From assembly GCA_021793395.1 (NCBI GenBank), contig JAJYSU010000005.1:1-64000 (forward strand): 64,000 nt of DNA. Reading direction: 5' to 3'. Source of the stretch: Actinomycetes bacterium. Lineage in GTDB: Bacteria > Actinomycetota > Acidimicrobiia > Acidimicrobiales > RAAP-2. The position numbers and the translations under genes were made by a program. Below, in pieces: positions 40,046 through 52,864 of the stretch; position 1 is the first letter of the stretch, and each line of letters opens with the position of its first letter. Under the pieces are notes generated by a model. It worked only from the letters and a program-made list of their open reading frames with translations, had not been told where the DNA came from and searched no databases.

Positions 40046-41674
40046 ATGCTGCGTCGGCGACACCTCGGCCGCGTCTCTTTCGAGGAGGCGAACGATCTCC
40101 AGCGTGCGTTGCTGGACGCGCGGGATGACTACCTGCTGGTGTTCGAGCATCCGCCGACCTACACCCGTGGCGTGCGCGCGCGCGAGGAGCACTTTCTCGT
40201 CCCCCCGGAGTCACTGGACGCGGTGGTGATCGACGCGGATCGTGGGGGGGACGTGACCTACCACGGACCCGGTCAGGTCGTCGCGTGGGCCATCGTGACG
40301 GTACCCGACGACCCCGGGGCCGGTCGCGCGCACGTCGCTCGCCTCGAGGACGCCGTGATCGCCACCGTGGGTTCCTTCGATCCCGACGGGCGGCTGGGTC
40401 AGGTGGGTCGCCTCGAGGGCTATCCGGGAGTCTGGGTGCACCTCGAGGACCGTCCGGCCAAGATCGCGGCGGTGGGCGTGCGCACCGAACGTGACGCCAG
40501 TGGACGGCGCCGCACGCTGCACGGCGTCGCGCTCAACGTGACGGTCGACTTGGGAGCATTCGCGGCCATCGTGCCGTGCGGTATCCCCGATAAGCCCGTG
40601 GTGTCAATGGCCTCGTTGGGTCTAGCGGTGCAACCGGCTGAGGTGGAGGAGCGTCTGGGCATCGAGTTGGGTTCGCGTCTGGGTGGAGTCGAGCACGTCG
40701 CGCGCGTTGACGTGGCGCACACGGGACCGAACACCAGTACCGAACGACCGCCACTGCGCCGACTGCGTCAGGCCGGGGTCGACCCGGAGGCCGGTATCTC
40801 GCTGCGAGTTCGTAAGCCCGAGTGGTTGCGGGTCGAAGCGTCGATGGGACGTGAGTATCAGTCCCTGCGCACTCTCACCGATGATCTGCGCCTGGTGACG
40901 GTCTGTGAGGAGGCCGGGTGCCCCAACATCTTCGAGTGCTGGTCGTCGGGGACCGCCACCTTTATGGTCAACGGCGAGCGGTGCACGCGCAACTGCGCGT
41001 TCTGTCTCATCGACACGCGCAAGCCGCTCGCGCTCGATCCCAGCGAGCCGTCACGAGTCGCGCAAGCAGTCGTGCGTCTGGGTCTCAGTCACGCCGTCGT
41101 GACGTGCGTGGCGCGTGACGACCTCGCCGACGGTGGGGCGGGCGCGATCGCGGCGACCGTGCGCGCGATTCGCGACACGTCGCCGACAACCAGCGTGGAG
41201 GTTCTCATCAGCGACTTTCAGGGACGGGCGGCGTCGCTCGACCTGGTGATCGACGCGGCACCCGACGTCGTGAATCACAACATCGAGACGGTGGCGCGTC
41301 TGCAGCGTGCGGCTCGACCGAGCGCGGGGTACCTGCGCTCGCTCACGGTGCTCGCGCGCGCGGCACGCGCCGGCATGACCACCAAGTCGGGCATGATGGT
41401 GGGCCTGGGGGAGACGGTCGACGAGGTTGAGGAGACGATGGCCGACTTGGCCGCGGTGGGGGTGTCGATCGTGACCATCGGCCAGTACCTGCGCCCCACC
41501 GAACGTCACCTGCCCGTGTCGAGGTGGTGGACGCCCGAGGAGTTCGAGGACCTCGCCGCGCGCGGCCAGCGTCTCGGCCTGGACCACGTGCAAGCCTCGC
41601 CCCTGACGCGCTCGAGTTATCACGCTCGAGAGGCGCTGGCGAGCGCGACGCCCGTGCGACTCGGACGCTCCTAG
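40046..41674 (+). CDS. Fused octanoyltransferase-lipoyl synthase (LipB-LipA)
   Basis: One 542-codon frame encodes both lipoate enzymes. Residues 1 to about 220 are LipB: FEHPPTYTRGVRAREEHF, DRGGDVTYHGPGQVVAWAI, the catalytic lysine K139 in PAKIAAVGVR, LHGVALNVTVDLGAF and nucleophile C178 in IVPCGIPD. After a linker (to about 255), residues 256-542 are a complete LipA: auxiliary-cluster cysteines C287, C292 and C298 (CEEAGCPNIFEC), radical-SAM cysteines C313, C317 and C320 (CTRNCAFC), LGLGETVDEVEETM-type GLGETVDEVEETM, YLRPTERHLPVSRWW and the C-terminal RSSYHA serine. ATG begins right after the E2 stop. It would transfer octanoyl from ACP and insert both sulfurs. Confidence 0.93.
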   Translation: MLRRRHLGRVSFEEANDLQRALLDARDDYLLVFEHPPTYTRGVRAREEHFLVPPESLDAVVIDADRGGDVTYHGPGQVVAWAIVTVPDDPGAGRAHVARLEDAVIATVGSFDPDGRLGQVGRLEGYPGVWVHLEDRPAKIAAVGVRTERDASGRRRTLHGVALNVTVDLGAFAAIVPCGIPDKPVVSMASLGLAVQPAEVEERLGIELGSRLGGVEHVARVDVAHTGPNTSTERPPLRRLRQAGVDPEAGISLRVRKPEWLRVEASMGREYQSLRTLTDDLRLVTVCEEAGCPNIFECWSSGTATFMVNGERCTRNCAFCLIDTRKPLALDPSEPSRVAQAVVRLGLSHAVVTCVARDDLADGGAGAIAATVRAIRDTSPTTSVEVLISDFQGRAASLDLVIDAAPDVVNHNIETVARLQRAARPSAGYLRSLTVLARAARAGMTTKSGMMVGLGETVDEVEETMADLAAVGVSIVTIGQYLRPTERHLPVSRWWTPEEFEDLAARGQRLGLDHVQASPLTRSSYHAREALASATPVRLGRS

Positions 41675-41707
41675 TAGCCGAGTTCGCGCGAGCGGCGACG
41701 AGTTCGC

Positions 41708-45220
<3,513 letters not shown>

Positions 45221-45253
45221 GGTGATCTGAGGCTACCGGGACAATTCGCTCAC

Positions 45254-45259
45254 TACGCT
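45254..45259 (+). promoter_or_regulatory. -10 element (TACGCT) of the adenosyltransferase gene, leaderless
   Basis: TACGCT ends 7 bases before GTG at 45267. The divergent metH element lies about 20 bases away. Confidence 0.5.
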
Positions 45260-45266
45260 GGGGGTC

Positions 45267-45821
45267 GTGAGGATCTACACGCGCAGCGGCGACGACGGAA
45301 CCACCGGACTCTACTTTGGGGGTCGGGTCGCCAAGAGCGACGAGGTGATGTGGGTCAACGGCACCGTCGACGAGGCGCAGGCCGCGCTGGGTTTGGCGCG
45401 CGCCTTCTGCGACGCGGCATCCCCCCTGCACGAGATTCTTCTGGGGTTGCAGCGCGACCTGTGGATTTTGATGGCCGAGGTGGCGACCAGTGAGGCGAAC
45501 CGGGTGAAACTGCGCCCCGGTGAGACGATGGTCACCGCCGCGATGGTCATCCGCCTCGAGGAGATGATCGACACTCTCACCGCGCAGGTCGTGATGCCGA
45601 AGGAGTTCGTGCTGCCGGGTGAGAATCCGTTGGCGGCCGCCCTCGACGTGGCTCGCACGGTGGTGCGTCGTGCCGAGCGCTTGGCGGTGCAGAGTTCGCC
45701 CGCGGAATCGGTCGTCGTGGCGTACCTCAACCGGCTGAGCGACCTGGTGTGGACAATGGCCCGCTGGGCCGAGGGTGAGGGTGCGCGACGAGTTCGCGGC
45801 GTCGGCGGGGTCGTCGCGTGA
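45267..45821 (+). CDS. Cob(I)alamin adenosyltransferase, PduO/MMAB type
   Basis: 184 aa. Makes adenosylcobalamin from cob(I)alamin and ATP. ATP loop RIYTRSGDDGTTGLYFGGRV at the N terminus, VNGTVDEAQAALGLARAF, then LDVARTVVRRAERLAV near residue 128 and YLNRLSDLVWTMARW near 152, the PduO-type signatures. Adenosylcobalamin is the cofactor of the mutase encoded at 49.8 kb. It overlaps pepA by 4 bases. Confidence 0.93.
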   Translation: MRIYTRSGDDGTTGLYFGGRVAKSDEVMWVNGTVDEAQAALGLARAFCDAASPLHEILLGLQRDLWILMAEVATSEANRVKLRPGETMVTAAMVIRLEEMIDTLTAQVVMPKEFVLPGENPLAAALDVARTVVRRAERLAVQSSPAESVVVAYLNRLSDLVWTMARWAEGEGARRVRGVGGVVA

Positions 45822-47320
45822 TGCGCCGCGCCCGCGTCGTCACTCTCCGCGAAGGTGTCGCGCGCGCCACGTTGGTCGTGCCCGTGATCGTCGACGCCGG
45901 CGAGGCGTTCGTGGACCACGATGTGCCCGACGAGCTCGGTGACCAGGTCCTGCCCCGGCACTTCGACGCCGCGTGGTGTCGCGCGCAGCGGATGAGCGAC
46001 CAACCGGGGTCCTCGGTGACCCTGGTCGCGTCGACGGGTCGGCGGATTGTTCTGGTAGTGGTGGGCTCTACTCTGTGCGACCTCGAGCACTACCGTCTGG
46101 CGGGGGCGACGGCGGTGCGCGAGGCGCGCGACGGCGACGTGGCCTTTTTTCTACCCACCGGAGGACTGGAACAGCCGGGCGACGTTGCTCAGGCGATCGT
46201 CGAGGGGGCTCTGCTGGCGTCGTACCGCTATAAGGAGTCGTCGGACGAGGCGACCGTCGATCTCGTTCCCTTGGGGTCACCACTACCGACCGTGGCGGTG
46301 CACGACGAGGTGAGCGAGGGTGTGCGTCGTGGCACCATCGTGGCCGACGCGGTCAATTGGGCGAAGCGGCTTATCGACACGCCCGCCGGTGCGCTGACGC
46401 CGCGTGACTTCGCGAACGAAGCGCTGGCGCGGCTCGACCGATCGCCCCACGTCACGGTCGAGGCCTGGAATGAGTCGCGCAGCCAGCGCGAGGGCCTCGG
46501 CGGCCTGCTCGGCGTGGGTCAGGGCTCGGCGCAACCCACGCGGTTGGTGTACGCGACCTACGAGCCACCGGGGACCGCCCTAGCGCACGTGGCGCTCGTG
46601 GGCAAGGGCGTGACCTTCGACTCGGGCGGACTCAGCCTCAAGCCACCCACCGCGATGACCACGATGAAAACGGACATGACCGGAGCCGCGGTCGTGCTGG
46701 CGGTGCTCGACGCCGTGAGCGCGATGGGCGTGGCGGTGCGCGTGAGCGTCATCGCTCCCATGGTGGAGAATCTGCCGGGCGGTCGCGCCCTGAAGCCGGG
46801 TGACGTCATCACGGTGCGCGACACGACGACCGTGGAGGTTCTCAACACCGACGCCGAGGGCCGCCTCATACTGGCCGACGGGTTGGCACTGGCGGCGGAG
46901 GTGAATCCCGACGCCATCATCGACGTGGCCACGTTGACCGGGGCGCAGCGGGTCGCGCTGGGCGACCGGGTGGGCGCCTACTTCGCGTCGACCGACGACA
47001 TCGCCGAGAGTGTGGAGCGCGCCAGCGCGCGCAGCGGTGAGTTGTTATGGCGTCTTCCTCTGGTCGACGCGTACGAGTCCGATCTGGACTCCGACGTGGC
47101 GGACCTGGCGAACATCGGCAAGCCCGGCAAGGCGGGGACGATCGTGGCGGCGCTATTTCTGCGCCGCTTCGTGGGCGATCGTCCGTGGGTGCACCTGGAC
47201 ATCGCCGGGCCCGGTCGGGCCGAGTCCGAGTACGGGTACGTGACGCGTGGCGGCACCGCCTTCAGTGCACGCACCCTCATCGAGTTCGTACGCGGTGTCG
47301 AGGCGGGATCGCCGGGCTGA
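45818..47320 (+). CDS. pepA: Leucyl aminopeptidase (M17)
   Basis: 500 aa, two-domain M17 enzyme that removes N-terminal residues. Catalytic domain: VNWAKRLIDTPAGALTPRDF, VGKGVTFDSGGLSLKPPTAM near residue 262 (metal-binding Lys and Asp), TDMTGAAVVLAVLD, and NTDAEGRLILADGLALAAEV near 343 (metal-binding Asp-Glu plus the Arg). Metal-dependent (Zn/Mn), cytoplasmic, usually hexameric. GTG start shares 4 bases with the preceding stop; GTG is followed directly by ATG. Confidence 0.93.
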   Translation: MMRRARVVTLREGVARATLVVPVIVDAGEAFVDHDVPDELGDQVLPRHFDAAWCRAQRMSDQPGSSVTLVASTGRRIVLVVVGSTLCDLEHYRLAGATAVREARDGDVAFFLPTGGLEQPGDVAQAIVEGALLASYRYKESSDEATVDLVPLGSPLPTVAVHDEVSEGVRRGTIVADAVNWAKRLIDTPAGALTPRDFANEALARLDRSPHVTVEAWNESRSQREGLGGLLGVGQGSAQPTRLVYATYEPPGTALAHVALVGKGVTFDSGGLSLKPPTAMTTMKTDMTGAAVVLAVLDAVSAMGVAVRVSVIAPMVENLPGGRALKPGDVITVRDTTTVEVLNTDAEGRLILADGLALAAEVNPDAIIDVATLTGAQRVALGDRVGAYFASTDDIAESVERASARSGELLWRLPLVDAYESDLDSDVADLANIGKPGKAGTIVAALFLRRFVGDRPWVHLDIAGPGRAESEYGYVTRGGTAFSARTLIEFVRGVEAGSPG

Positions 47321-47917
47321 TTACGGCACGCGGCGTACTCGCTCGCGGCGTGAGGGGACGTGACGTTGCAGGGACCGCGAGGGCGTGTCGCGGCCATCCG
47401 CGCGGCCGATGAGTACCGAGGCGAAGAGTTCCTCGTCCGCGGCGATACCGGCCCATCGCAGGATGTCGGTCGCGTGGCGAAAACTACCCCAGATCGTCGA
47501 CTGCCATCCCGCGTCCTCCACCAGCAACAACAGCGCCATGGTGGCCATGGCGGCGTCGGCGTGCCAGTAGGGCACGGGCCAACTCTCGCGCTCGTCCAGG
47601 CCCGCGCGGACCTTGTCCGCCTCGGCGTAGCGCGCCAGATAGTCCCCGGGACGCGAGGTGACCAGGACCACGCCACCGGCTCGGGCGAGTCCGGCCGCAC
47701 GCGGCGAGGTCTCGCGCCACGTCGCGTCGGTGGCGACGCGTAGGTACTCGCTCACGTGGGTCGCGCCGACGCTGTAGAGGCGCACCCCCGCACTGTGGCC
47801 CGCGGTAGGGGCGCGCAGCGCCTCGGCGCAGCACTCGTCGAGCCAGTCCTGGTCGACGGGCGTCGCGTCGAAGGAGCGCGTCATGCGTCGTCGCGCCAGT
47901 ACGTCGCGTAGCTCCAT
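47321..47917 (-). CDS. Nitroreductase family protein
   Basis: 198 aa FMN-dependent oxidoreductase fold. MELRDVLARRRMTRSFDATPV at the N terminus carries the basic FMN-phosphate contact (RRRMTRSF). APTAGHSAGVRLYSV near residue 36, YWHADAAMATMALLLLVEDAGW near 112 and LIGRADGRDTPSRSL near the end follow. Similar proteins reduce nitro compounds, quinones or coenzyme-like substrates; the natural substrate is unknown. Convergent with pepA, ending one base after its stop. Confidence 0.83.
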   Translation of the reverse strand: MELRDVLARRRMTRSFDATPVDQDWLDECCAEALRAPTAGHSAGVRLYSVGATHVSEYLRVATDATWRETSPRAAGLARAGGVVLVTSRPGDYLARYAEADKVRAGLDERESWPVPYWHADAAMATMALLLLVEDAGWQSTIWGSFRHATDILRWAGIAADEELFASVLIGRADGRDTPSRSLQRHVPSRRERVRRVP

Positions 47918-47993
47918 GGGACGGGTCTAGCAGCCTGGCGGTTGCGAAAGTCCCCTCGACCGGTAGGATTTACGCACCGAGAAGGAGTGTTAG

Positions 47994-49160
47994 GTGCCTA
48001 CAACACGAGAACTGCTTCAGGCCGCGAGAACCGAGGTGCGTGAGATCGAGCCTCACGAGGTGGCGGCGCGCCTCGACCACTACCGACTCCTGGACGTGCG
48101 CGAACCCGACGAGTACACCCAGGGCGCCCTTCCGGGCGCCGTCCACCTGCCGCGGGGCAATCTTGAGTTCTCGGTGGAGGGCCGCCTGCCCGACAAGGAC
48201 ACGCCGATCGCGGTCTACTGTGCCGGAGGATATCGATCGATTTTTGCGGCCAAGACGCTGCAGGATCTCGGCTATCGCGAGGTGGTCTCGGTCATCGGGG
48301 GCTTCAACCGGTGGAAGGACGAGGGGCTCATCTGGTCGACGCCGCGTACTCTTTCTTCCGATCAGCGCAATCGCTATCAGCGTCACCTTCTGCTGCCCGA
48401 GGTGGGCGAGGAGGGTCAGATCAAACTGCTCGATTCCAAGGTGCTCCTCCTCGGTGCGGGAGGTCTGGGCTCGCCGGCGGGCCTCTACCTCGCGGCGGCC
48501 GGCGTCGGCACGATCGGGATTATCGACATGGACGTCGTGGACGAGTCCAACCTGCAGCGTCAGGTGCTGCACAACACCGAGCGGGTGGGTATGCGCAAGG
48601 TTGACAGCGCTCGCCAGACGCTCAGCGCGCTCAACCCGGACCTGGTGGTCACGACCTACGACGTGCGACTGGGCGCGGACAACGTGCTGGACATCATCGA
48701 CGGTTACGACGTGATCGTCGACGGGACGGATAATTTCCCGACTCGTTACCTGGTCAACGACGCGGCGTTGCTGCGGGGTATTCCGGTGGTGCACGGCTCG
48801 ATCTTCCGCTTCGAGGGCCAGGTCACCGTCTTCGACCCCTACGTCGGACCCTGCTACCGCTGCATGATCCCCGAGCCTCCGCCCGCCGAACTCGCTCCCA
48901 GTTGCGCGGAGGCGGGCGTCCTGGGGGTTCTTCCGGGCATCGTGGGATCCCTCCAGGCGATCGAGGCCATCAAGATCCTCCTCTCCCTGGGCGAGACGTT
49001 GAGTGGACGGCTGTTGACCTACGACTCGATGGATCAGAGCTTTCGCACGTTCAAGGTGCGTCGCGACCCCACCTGCCCGGCCTGCGGGGAGAACGCGGGG
49101 CCCATCGTGATCGCCGAGTACGACGATCTGTGCATGCCTCACGTGGCGGTGAGCGTCTAG
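47994..49160 (+). CDS. Rhodanese-ThiF/MoeB sulfur-carrier adenylyltransferase
   Basis: 388 aa, with the rhodanese domain at the N terminus (residues 12-110: LLDVREPDEYTQGALPGAVH, active-site Cys in AVYCAGGYRSIFAAKTL). The E1-like adenylyltransferase domain follows: RYQRHLLLPEVGEEGQ, GAGGLGSPAGLYLAAAGVG, DMDVVDESNLQRQVLHNTE, VDGTDNFPTRYLVNDA, and Zn cysteines in CYRCMIPEPP and CPACGE. It activates the C terminus of MoaD/ThiS/CysO-like sulfur carriers. Mycobacterial MoeZ has the opposite domain order. GTG follows GAAGGAG. Confidence 0.87.
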   Translation: MPTTRELLQAARTEVREIEPHEVAARLDHYRLLDVREPDEYTQGALPGAVHLPRGNLEFSVEGRLPDKDTPIAVYCAGGYRSIFAAKTLQDLGYREVVSVIGGFNRWKDEGLIWSTPRTLSSDQRNRYQRHLLLPEVGEEGQIKLLDSKVLLLGAGGLGSPAGLYLAAAGVGTIGIIDMDVVDESNLQRQVLHNTERVGMRKVDSARQTLSALNPDLVVTTYDVRLGADNVLDIIDGYDVIVDGTDNFPTRYLVNDAALLRGIPVVHGSIFRFEGQVTVFDPYVGPCYRCMIPEPPPAELAPSCAEAGVLGVLPGIVGSLQAIEAIKILLSLGETLSGRLLTYDSMDQSFRTFKVRRDPTCPACGENAGPIVIAEYDDLCMPHVAVSV

Positions 49161-49168
49161 GTCGGGCG

Positions 49169-49726
49169 CTAGACCCGTTCGACCAGGGTGCGAGCGAAGC
49201 GGTCGTGCAGCGTCTGCTTGCGCGCGTTGAACAGTGGGAAGAGACAGTCGGCCAGGCCGACGAGGGACATCACGGCCGCGAGGCCGCCGGCCGCGCCGAG
49301 CGCGTGGGCGTGGGTGGTGCCGCCCTGACTGAACACCTCGAGCAGGCTGTACACCGCGATGAACCCCCACCGCTTGAGGGCCTGAGATCGCGAGAGGGTG
49401 GCACCGGACATCTCGTCGCGCACGCGGGTTCCGACGACGCGATTGCCGATGGTCTGTCCGCGCGGCGAGGCCAGCAGTTCGACCATGTAGACGCCCTGAG
49501 CCGCGACGCCGGCGAGCTCACCAATCGTCGTGCCGGCGAACTGAGCGATCACGACCGCGACGATGGTGGTGGGGATCACCAGGATCAGGCTGTCCACGAT
49601 CGTCGCGCCGACGCGGCGCCACCAGCCCGAGAGATCGGTGTGTGACGTCGGAGGCTGCCCGCTGAACGTGCCGCAGGTTGAACAGTAGGAGCCGTGAAGC
49701 TCCGCGCCGCAAGTCGTGCATTTCAT
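49169..49726 (-). CDS. RDD-family membrane protein with N-terminal zinc ribbon
   Basis: 185 aa from ATG 49726 ([19 protein letters not shown], a four-cysteine zinc ribbon). An RDD domain follows: [20 protein letters not shown] with the R..D pattern, [17 protein letters not shown] with the second conserved block, three hydrophobic segments, and [16 protein letters not shown] at the end. Some RDD proteins are Na+/H+ antiporters; most are uncharacterised. Convergent with the MoeB-like gene. Confidence 0.8.
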   Translation of the reverse strand: MKCTTCGAELHGSYCSTCGTFSGQPPTSHTDLSGWWRRVGATIVDSLILVIPTTIVAVVIAQFAGTTIGELAGVAAQGVYMVELLASPRGQTIGNRVVGTRVRDEMSGATLSRSQALKRWGFIAVYSLLEVFSQGGTTHAHALGAAGGLAAVMSLVGLADCLFPLFNARKQTLHDRFARTLVERV

Positions 49727-49801
49727 CACTTCATCTTGGTACACGCGAGGGTGGTCGGGGGGTGAGCCCGGCGCGGGTTTCCGAGTCGGGCGCGCGCGAC
49801 G

Positions 49802-49807
49802 TAGTCT
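49802..49807 (+). promoter_or_regulatory. -10 element (TAGTCT) of the mutase gene
   Basis: TAGTCT ends 5 bases before GTG at 49813 and supports that start over the longer open frame. Confidence 0.45.
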
Positions 49808-49812
49808 GGGTC

Positions 49813-51393
49813 GTGGACTCCGACGAGCGCACGACCGATTCGGGTATCGAGATTCGCGCGTTCTACGACGACGGCGACCTCGATGGCCCGGAGTTGTCGT
49901 CGCGGCTCGGACGTCCCGGCGAGTTTCCCTACACGCGTGGGGTGCACCCCACGATGTATCGGGGACGGCTGTGGACGATGCGTCAGTACGCCGGCTTCGG
50001 GACGGCCGAGGCCACCAATCAACGCTTCAAGTTCCTGCTGGACGCGGGCCAGACGGGATTGTCGTGCGCGTTCGACCTGCCCACCCAGATGGGTTTGGAC
50101 GCCGATCATCCCCGCGCCGAAGGCGAGGTAGGCAAGGTCGGCGTGGCGATCTCCTCACTCGACGATATGCGTCTGTTGCTGGCGGACCTGCCTCTCGGTG
50201 AGGTCACGACCTCCATGACGATCAACGCCACGGCGTCCACGCTGCTCCTGCTGTATCAGTTGGTCGCCGAGGAGCAGGGTGTGGCGGGTGATCAGTTGCG
50301 CGGCACTATCCAGAATGACATCTTGAAGGAGTACGTCGCGCGCGGTACCTACATCTACCCGCCCCGGCCCTCCATGCGTCTGGTTGTCGATACGTTCGCC
50401 TACTGCGCGCAGCAGATACCGCGGTGGAACACCATCTCCATCTCCGGTTATCACATCCGCGAGGCCGGGTCGACCGCGGTGCAGGAGATTGCGTTCACGC
50501 TGGCCAACGCGATCGCGTACGTGGAGGCCGCGCTCGCCGCCGGCCTCGCCCTCGACGACTTCGCGCCACGACTCAGCTTCTTCTTCAACGCGCACAACAA
50601 CCTCTTCGAGGAGGTGGCCAAGTATCGTGCGGCACGGCGGATCTGGGCACGCATCATGCGCGACCGTTTCGCCGCGCGTGACCCGCGTTCGATGATGCTG
50701 CGCTTTCACACCCAGACGGGAGGCTCCACCCTGACCGCCCAGCAGCCCGAGAACAACATCGTGCGCGTGACCCTCCAGGCGCTCGCCGCGACGCTGGGGG
50801 GTACGCAGAGCCTGCACACCAATGGCTTCGATGAGGCGCTGGGACTTCCGACCGAGCGCGCGGCGAAGGTGGCGCTGCGCACGCAACAGATCGTGGGCTA
50901 CGAGTCAGGTATCACCGACACGGCGGATCCGTTGGCCGGGTCGTACTTCGTGGAGTCCTTGACCGACGAGGTGGAGAGTCGGGCACTCGCCTACATGACG
51001 GCGATCGACGAGATGGGTGGTGCCGTGGCCGCCATCGAGCAAGGCTACCTGCAGGACGAGATCGAGTCGGCCGCGTACGACTTCGCGCGGCGGGTGGATC
51101 GCGGCGAGAAGGTCGTGGTGGGGGTCAACCGCTTCGTCGACGCCTCGCCGACGACGGCCGAGGTCTTCCCGGTCGACGCGGCCCAGCAGCGGGCCCAGGT
51201 GGAGCGGGTGCGCCTCTTCAAGTCGAACCGCGACTCGGACGCCGTGCGTCACGCGCTCGACGACCTGGCGAGCGCGGCGCGCGGCTCGTCGAACGTGCTC
51301 TACCCGATGAAGACGGCGTTGGCACGCCACGCCACGCTGGGCGAGGTTGCCGACGTCCTACGCGGCGAGTTTGGCGTGCACCACCCTCGTTAG
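49813..51393 (+). CDS. Methylmalonyl-CoA mutase, catalytic (alpha) chain without B12 domain
   Basis: 526 aa from GTG 49813. TIM-barrel substrate domain: [114 protein letters not shown] and [19 protein letters not shown]. The Tyr of RQYAGF is the residue kept by true methylmalonyl-CoA mutases; 2-hydroxyisobutyryl- and isobutyryl-CoA mutases differ there. The protein ends at the barrel and has no DxHxxG cobalamin domain, so it needs a separate small B12-binding subunit that is not in this window. Alternative starts (GTG 49762) exist. Confidence 0.87.
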   Translation: MDSDERTTDSGIEIRAFYDDGDLDGPELSSRLGRPGEFPYTRGVHPTMYRGRLWTMRQYAGFGTAEATNQRFKFLLDAGQTGLSCAFDLPTQMGLDADHPRAEGEVGKVGVAISSLDDMRLLLADLPLGEVTTSMTINATASTLLLLYQLVAEEQGVAGDQLRGTIQNDILKEYVARGTYIYPPRPSMRLVVDTFAYCAQQIPRWNTISISGYHIREAGSTAVQEIAFTLANAIAYVEAALAAGLALDDFAPRLSFFFNAHNNLFEEVAKYRAARRIWARIMRDRFAARDPRSMMLRFHTQTGGSTLTAQQPENNIVRVTLQALAATLGGTQSLHTNGFDEALGLPTERAAKVALRTQQIVGYESGITDTADPLAGSYFVESLTDEVESRALAYMTAIDEMGGAVAAIEQGYLQDEIESAAYDFARRVDRGEKVVVGVNRFVDASPTTAEVFPVDAAQQRAQVERVRLFKSNRDSDAVRHALDDLASAARGSSNVLYPMKTALARHATLGEVADVLRGEFGVHHPR

Positions 51394-51683
51394 CGCGCCA
51401 GCGGCTCGTCGTAGTGGCGCACGTCGGGGGGTTCGACGTAGAAGGGGTGGGTGAGCGAGCGCCACTGCTCGAACTGAGCGCTCGCGCGGAAGTCGCCGTG
51501 AGCGCTCAGCGACTCCCACCGCACCAGCAGCAGGTAGTTCGAGGGATCCTCGAGTTGAGCTCGCACCTCGGCCCCGTGACAGCCGGGGGCGGACTCGAGA
51601 GTGACCAGCGCGCGCACCACTGCCGACTCGAAGTCGCGCTCTCGTCCGGGCGTGACGCGCAGAGCCGCGTGTTCCATGATCAT
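51390..51683 (-). CDS. Antibiotic biosynthesis monooxygenase (ABM)-domain protein
   Basis: 97-aa single dimeric alpha/beta-barrel protein: [60 protein letters not shown]. This fits the ABM/HmoA-like small monooxygenases, which include quinol and haem monooxygenases; without a partner gene the substrate is open. It overlaps the M20 amidohydrolase stop by 4 bases and closes the accA-M20-ABM operon. Confidence 0.8.
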   Translation of the reverse strand: MIMEHAALRVTPGRERDFESAVVRALVTLESAPGCHGAEVRAQLEDPSNYLLLVRWESLSAHGDFRASAQFEQWRSLTHPFYVEPPDVRHYDEPLAR

Positions 51684-52864
51684 GATCGCTCCATCAGTCG
51701 GTGTCGTAACGCGTCGTCGCGGGCCACGCCCACGGCGGTGAGGGCCAGCGCCACGGCGCCGTCGATCACCGCGCGGTCGGCGTCGGGCGTGATGCAGGCC
51801 GCGGTGAAGGCGGGCTGGTGGTTGACCGCTCCGCCGGTCTCCAGGCCCAAGAGTGGGTGAATTGATGGCACGACCAGTGAGACGTTGGCCATATCGGTGG
51901 ACAGGGTGGGCGCCGGTACTCCGTGATCGTCGCGATCGAAGCGCCGTCCCCGGCTCTCGGCGACGCGCCGGTAGTGGGCGAGGATCTCGCGATCACTCGT
52001 CATGTGCGAGAAGGTGTGACCCAACTCCTCGGTGTGCCAACTCGCTCCGGTGGCGCGCGCCCCGGCGTCGAAGCAGGCGTGGACCCGCTCGCGAAGGTGG
52101 GTGAGTCCTTCGGCGGTCGTCGACCGGCACATGTAGCGCGCGACGACGTGTGCCGGAATGATGTTGGCCGCCGATCCTCCTTCCACAACGATGCCGTGGA
52201 TCTGGTCGCCCGGACGGAGGTGCTGACGCAAGAGTCCGAGGGCCACCTGGGCTATCGTCAGGGCGTCGAGGGCGTTGATGCCCTCCCAGGGTGCCGCCGA
52301 GGCGTGAGCCTCGTGGCCGATGAAGGTGACGTCGAAGTGGTCGACGGCGAGGCACGTCGCCTCGAGACGGTCCTCGGGCCAGGGGTGCACCATCATGGCC
52401 GCGTGGACGTCGTCGAAGTACCCGGCGTTGAGGAGGTCGATCTTCCCGCCGCCGCCCTCCTCGGAGGGGGTGCCGAGCAGCACGACGCTGAGGTCGAGGT
52501 CGTCGGCCACGTCCGCGAGACCGAGGGCTGCGCCGAGCGACGAGGCGGCGATGATGTTGTGGCCGCACGCGTGACCGACGTCGGGGAGCGCGTCGTACTC
52601 CGCACAGTAGGCCAGACGTAGTCGACCGTGCCCCGCCGTGGCGCGAAAGGCCGTCGGCCGCGACGCGACGCCTCTCTCGACCGTGAAGCCGTGACGCTCG
52701 GCCGCCGCCGCGACCGCTTCGGCGCTGGCGAACTCCTCGTAGCCGAGTTCGGGAGTGGCGTGGATGGTGTGGCTCAGTTCGATCAACTCGTCGCGCACCC
52801 GGTCGATGGCGTCGCGCACGCGGTCGTCGAGCGTGTCGTGGAGGGTGTCGTCGGGTGTGGTCAT
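51680..52864 (-). CDS. M20-family amidohydrolase/peptidase
   Basis: 394 aa. Metal ligands in GHACGHNIIAASSLGAALGL near residue 100 and LLGTPSEEGGGGKIDLLNAG near 133. The dimerisation lid includes FIGHEAHASAAPWEGINALDA near 183. VPAPTLSTDMANVSLVVPSIH and AVNHQPAFTAACITPDAD near the end match the M20D AbgB/peptidase M20D2 group, which hydrolyses amide bonds in p-aminobenzoyl-glutamate, beta-alanyl dipeptides or N-acyl amino acids. ATG overlaps the biotin carboxylase stop by 4 bases; a functional link is not obvious. Confidence 0.87.
   Translation of the reverse strand: MTTPDDTLHDTLDDRVRDAIDRVRDELIELSHTIHATPELGYEEFASAEAVAAAAERHGFTVERGVASRPTAFRATAGHGRLRLAYCAEYDALPDVGHACGHNIIAASSLGAALGLADVADDLDLSVVLLGTPSEEGGGGKIDLLNAGYFDDVHAAMMVHPWPEDRLEATCLAVDHFDVTFIGHEAHASAAPWEGINALDALTIAQVALGLLRQHLRPGDQIHGIVVEGGSAANIIPAHVVARYMCRSTTAEGLTHLRERVHACFDAGARATGASWHTEELGHTFSHMTSDREILAHYRRVAESRGRRFDRDDHGVPAPTLSTDMANVSLVVPSIHPLLGLETGGAVNHQPAFTAACITPDADRAVIDGAVALALTAVGVARDDALRHRLMERS

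Noticed and set aside
45221-45266. Cobalamin riboswitch between metH and the adenosyltransferase
   Set aside because: The gap is only 46 bases and is filled by two -10 elements; a cobalamin riboswitch needs far more sequence.
47970-49370. 466-aa minus-strand open frame opposite the rhodanese-MoeB gene
   Set aside because: Shadow of a gene with clear catalytic motifs; its own translation shows no family blocks.
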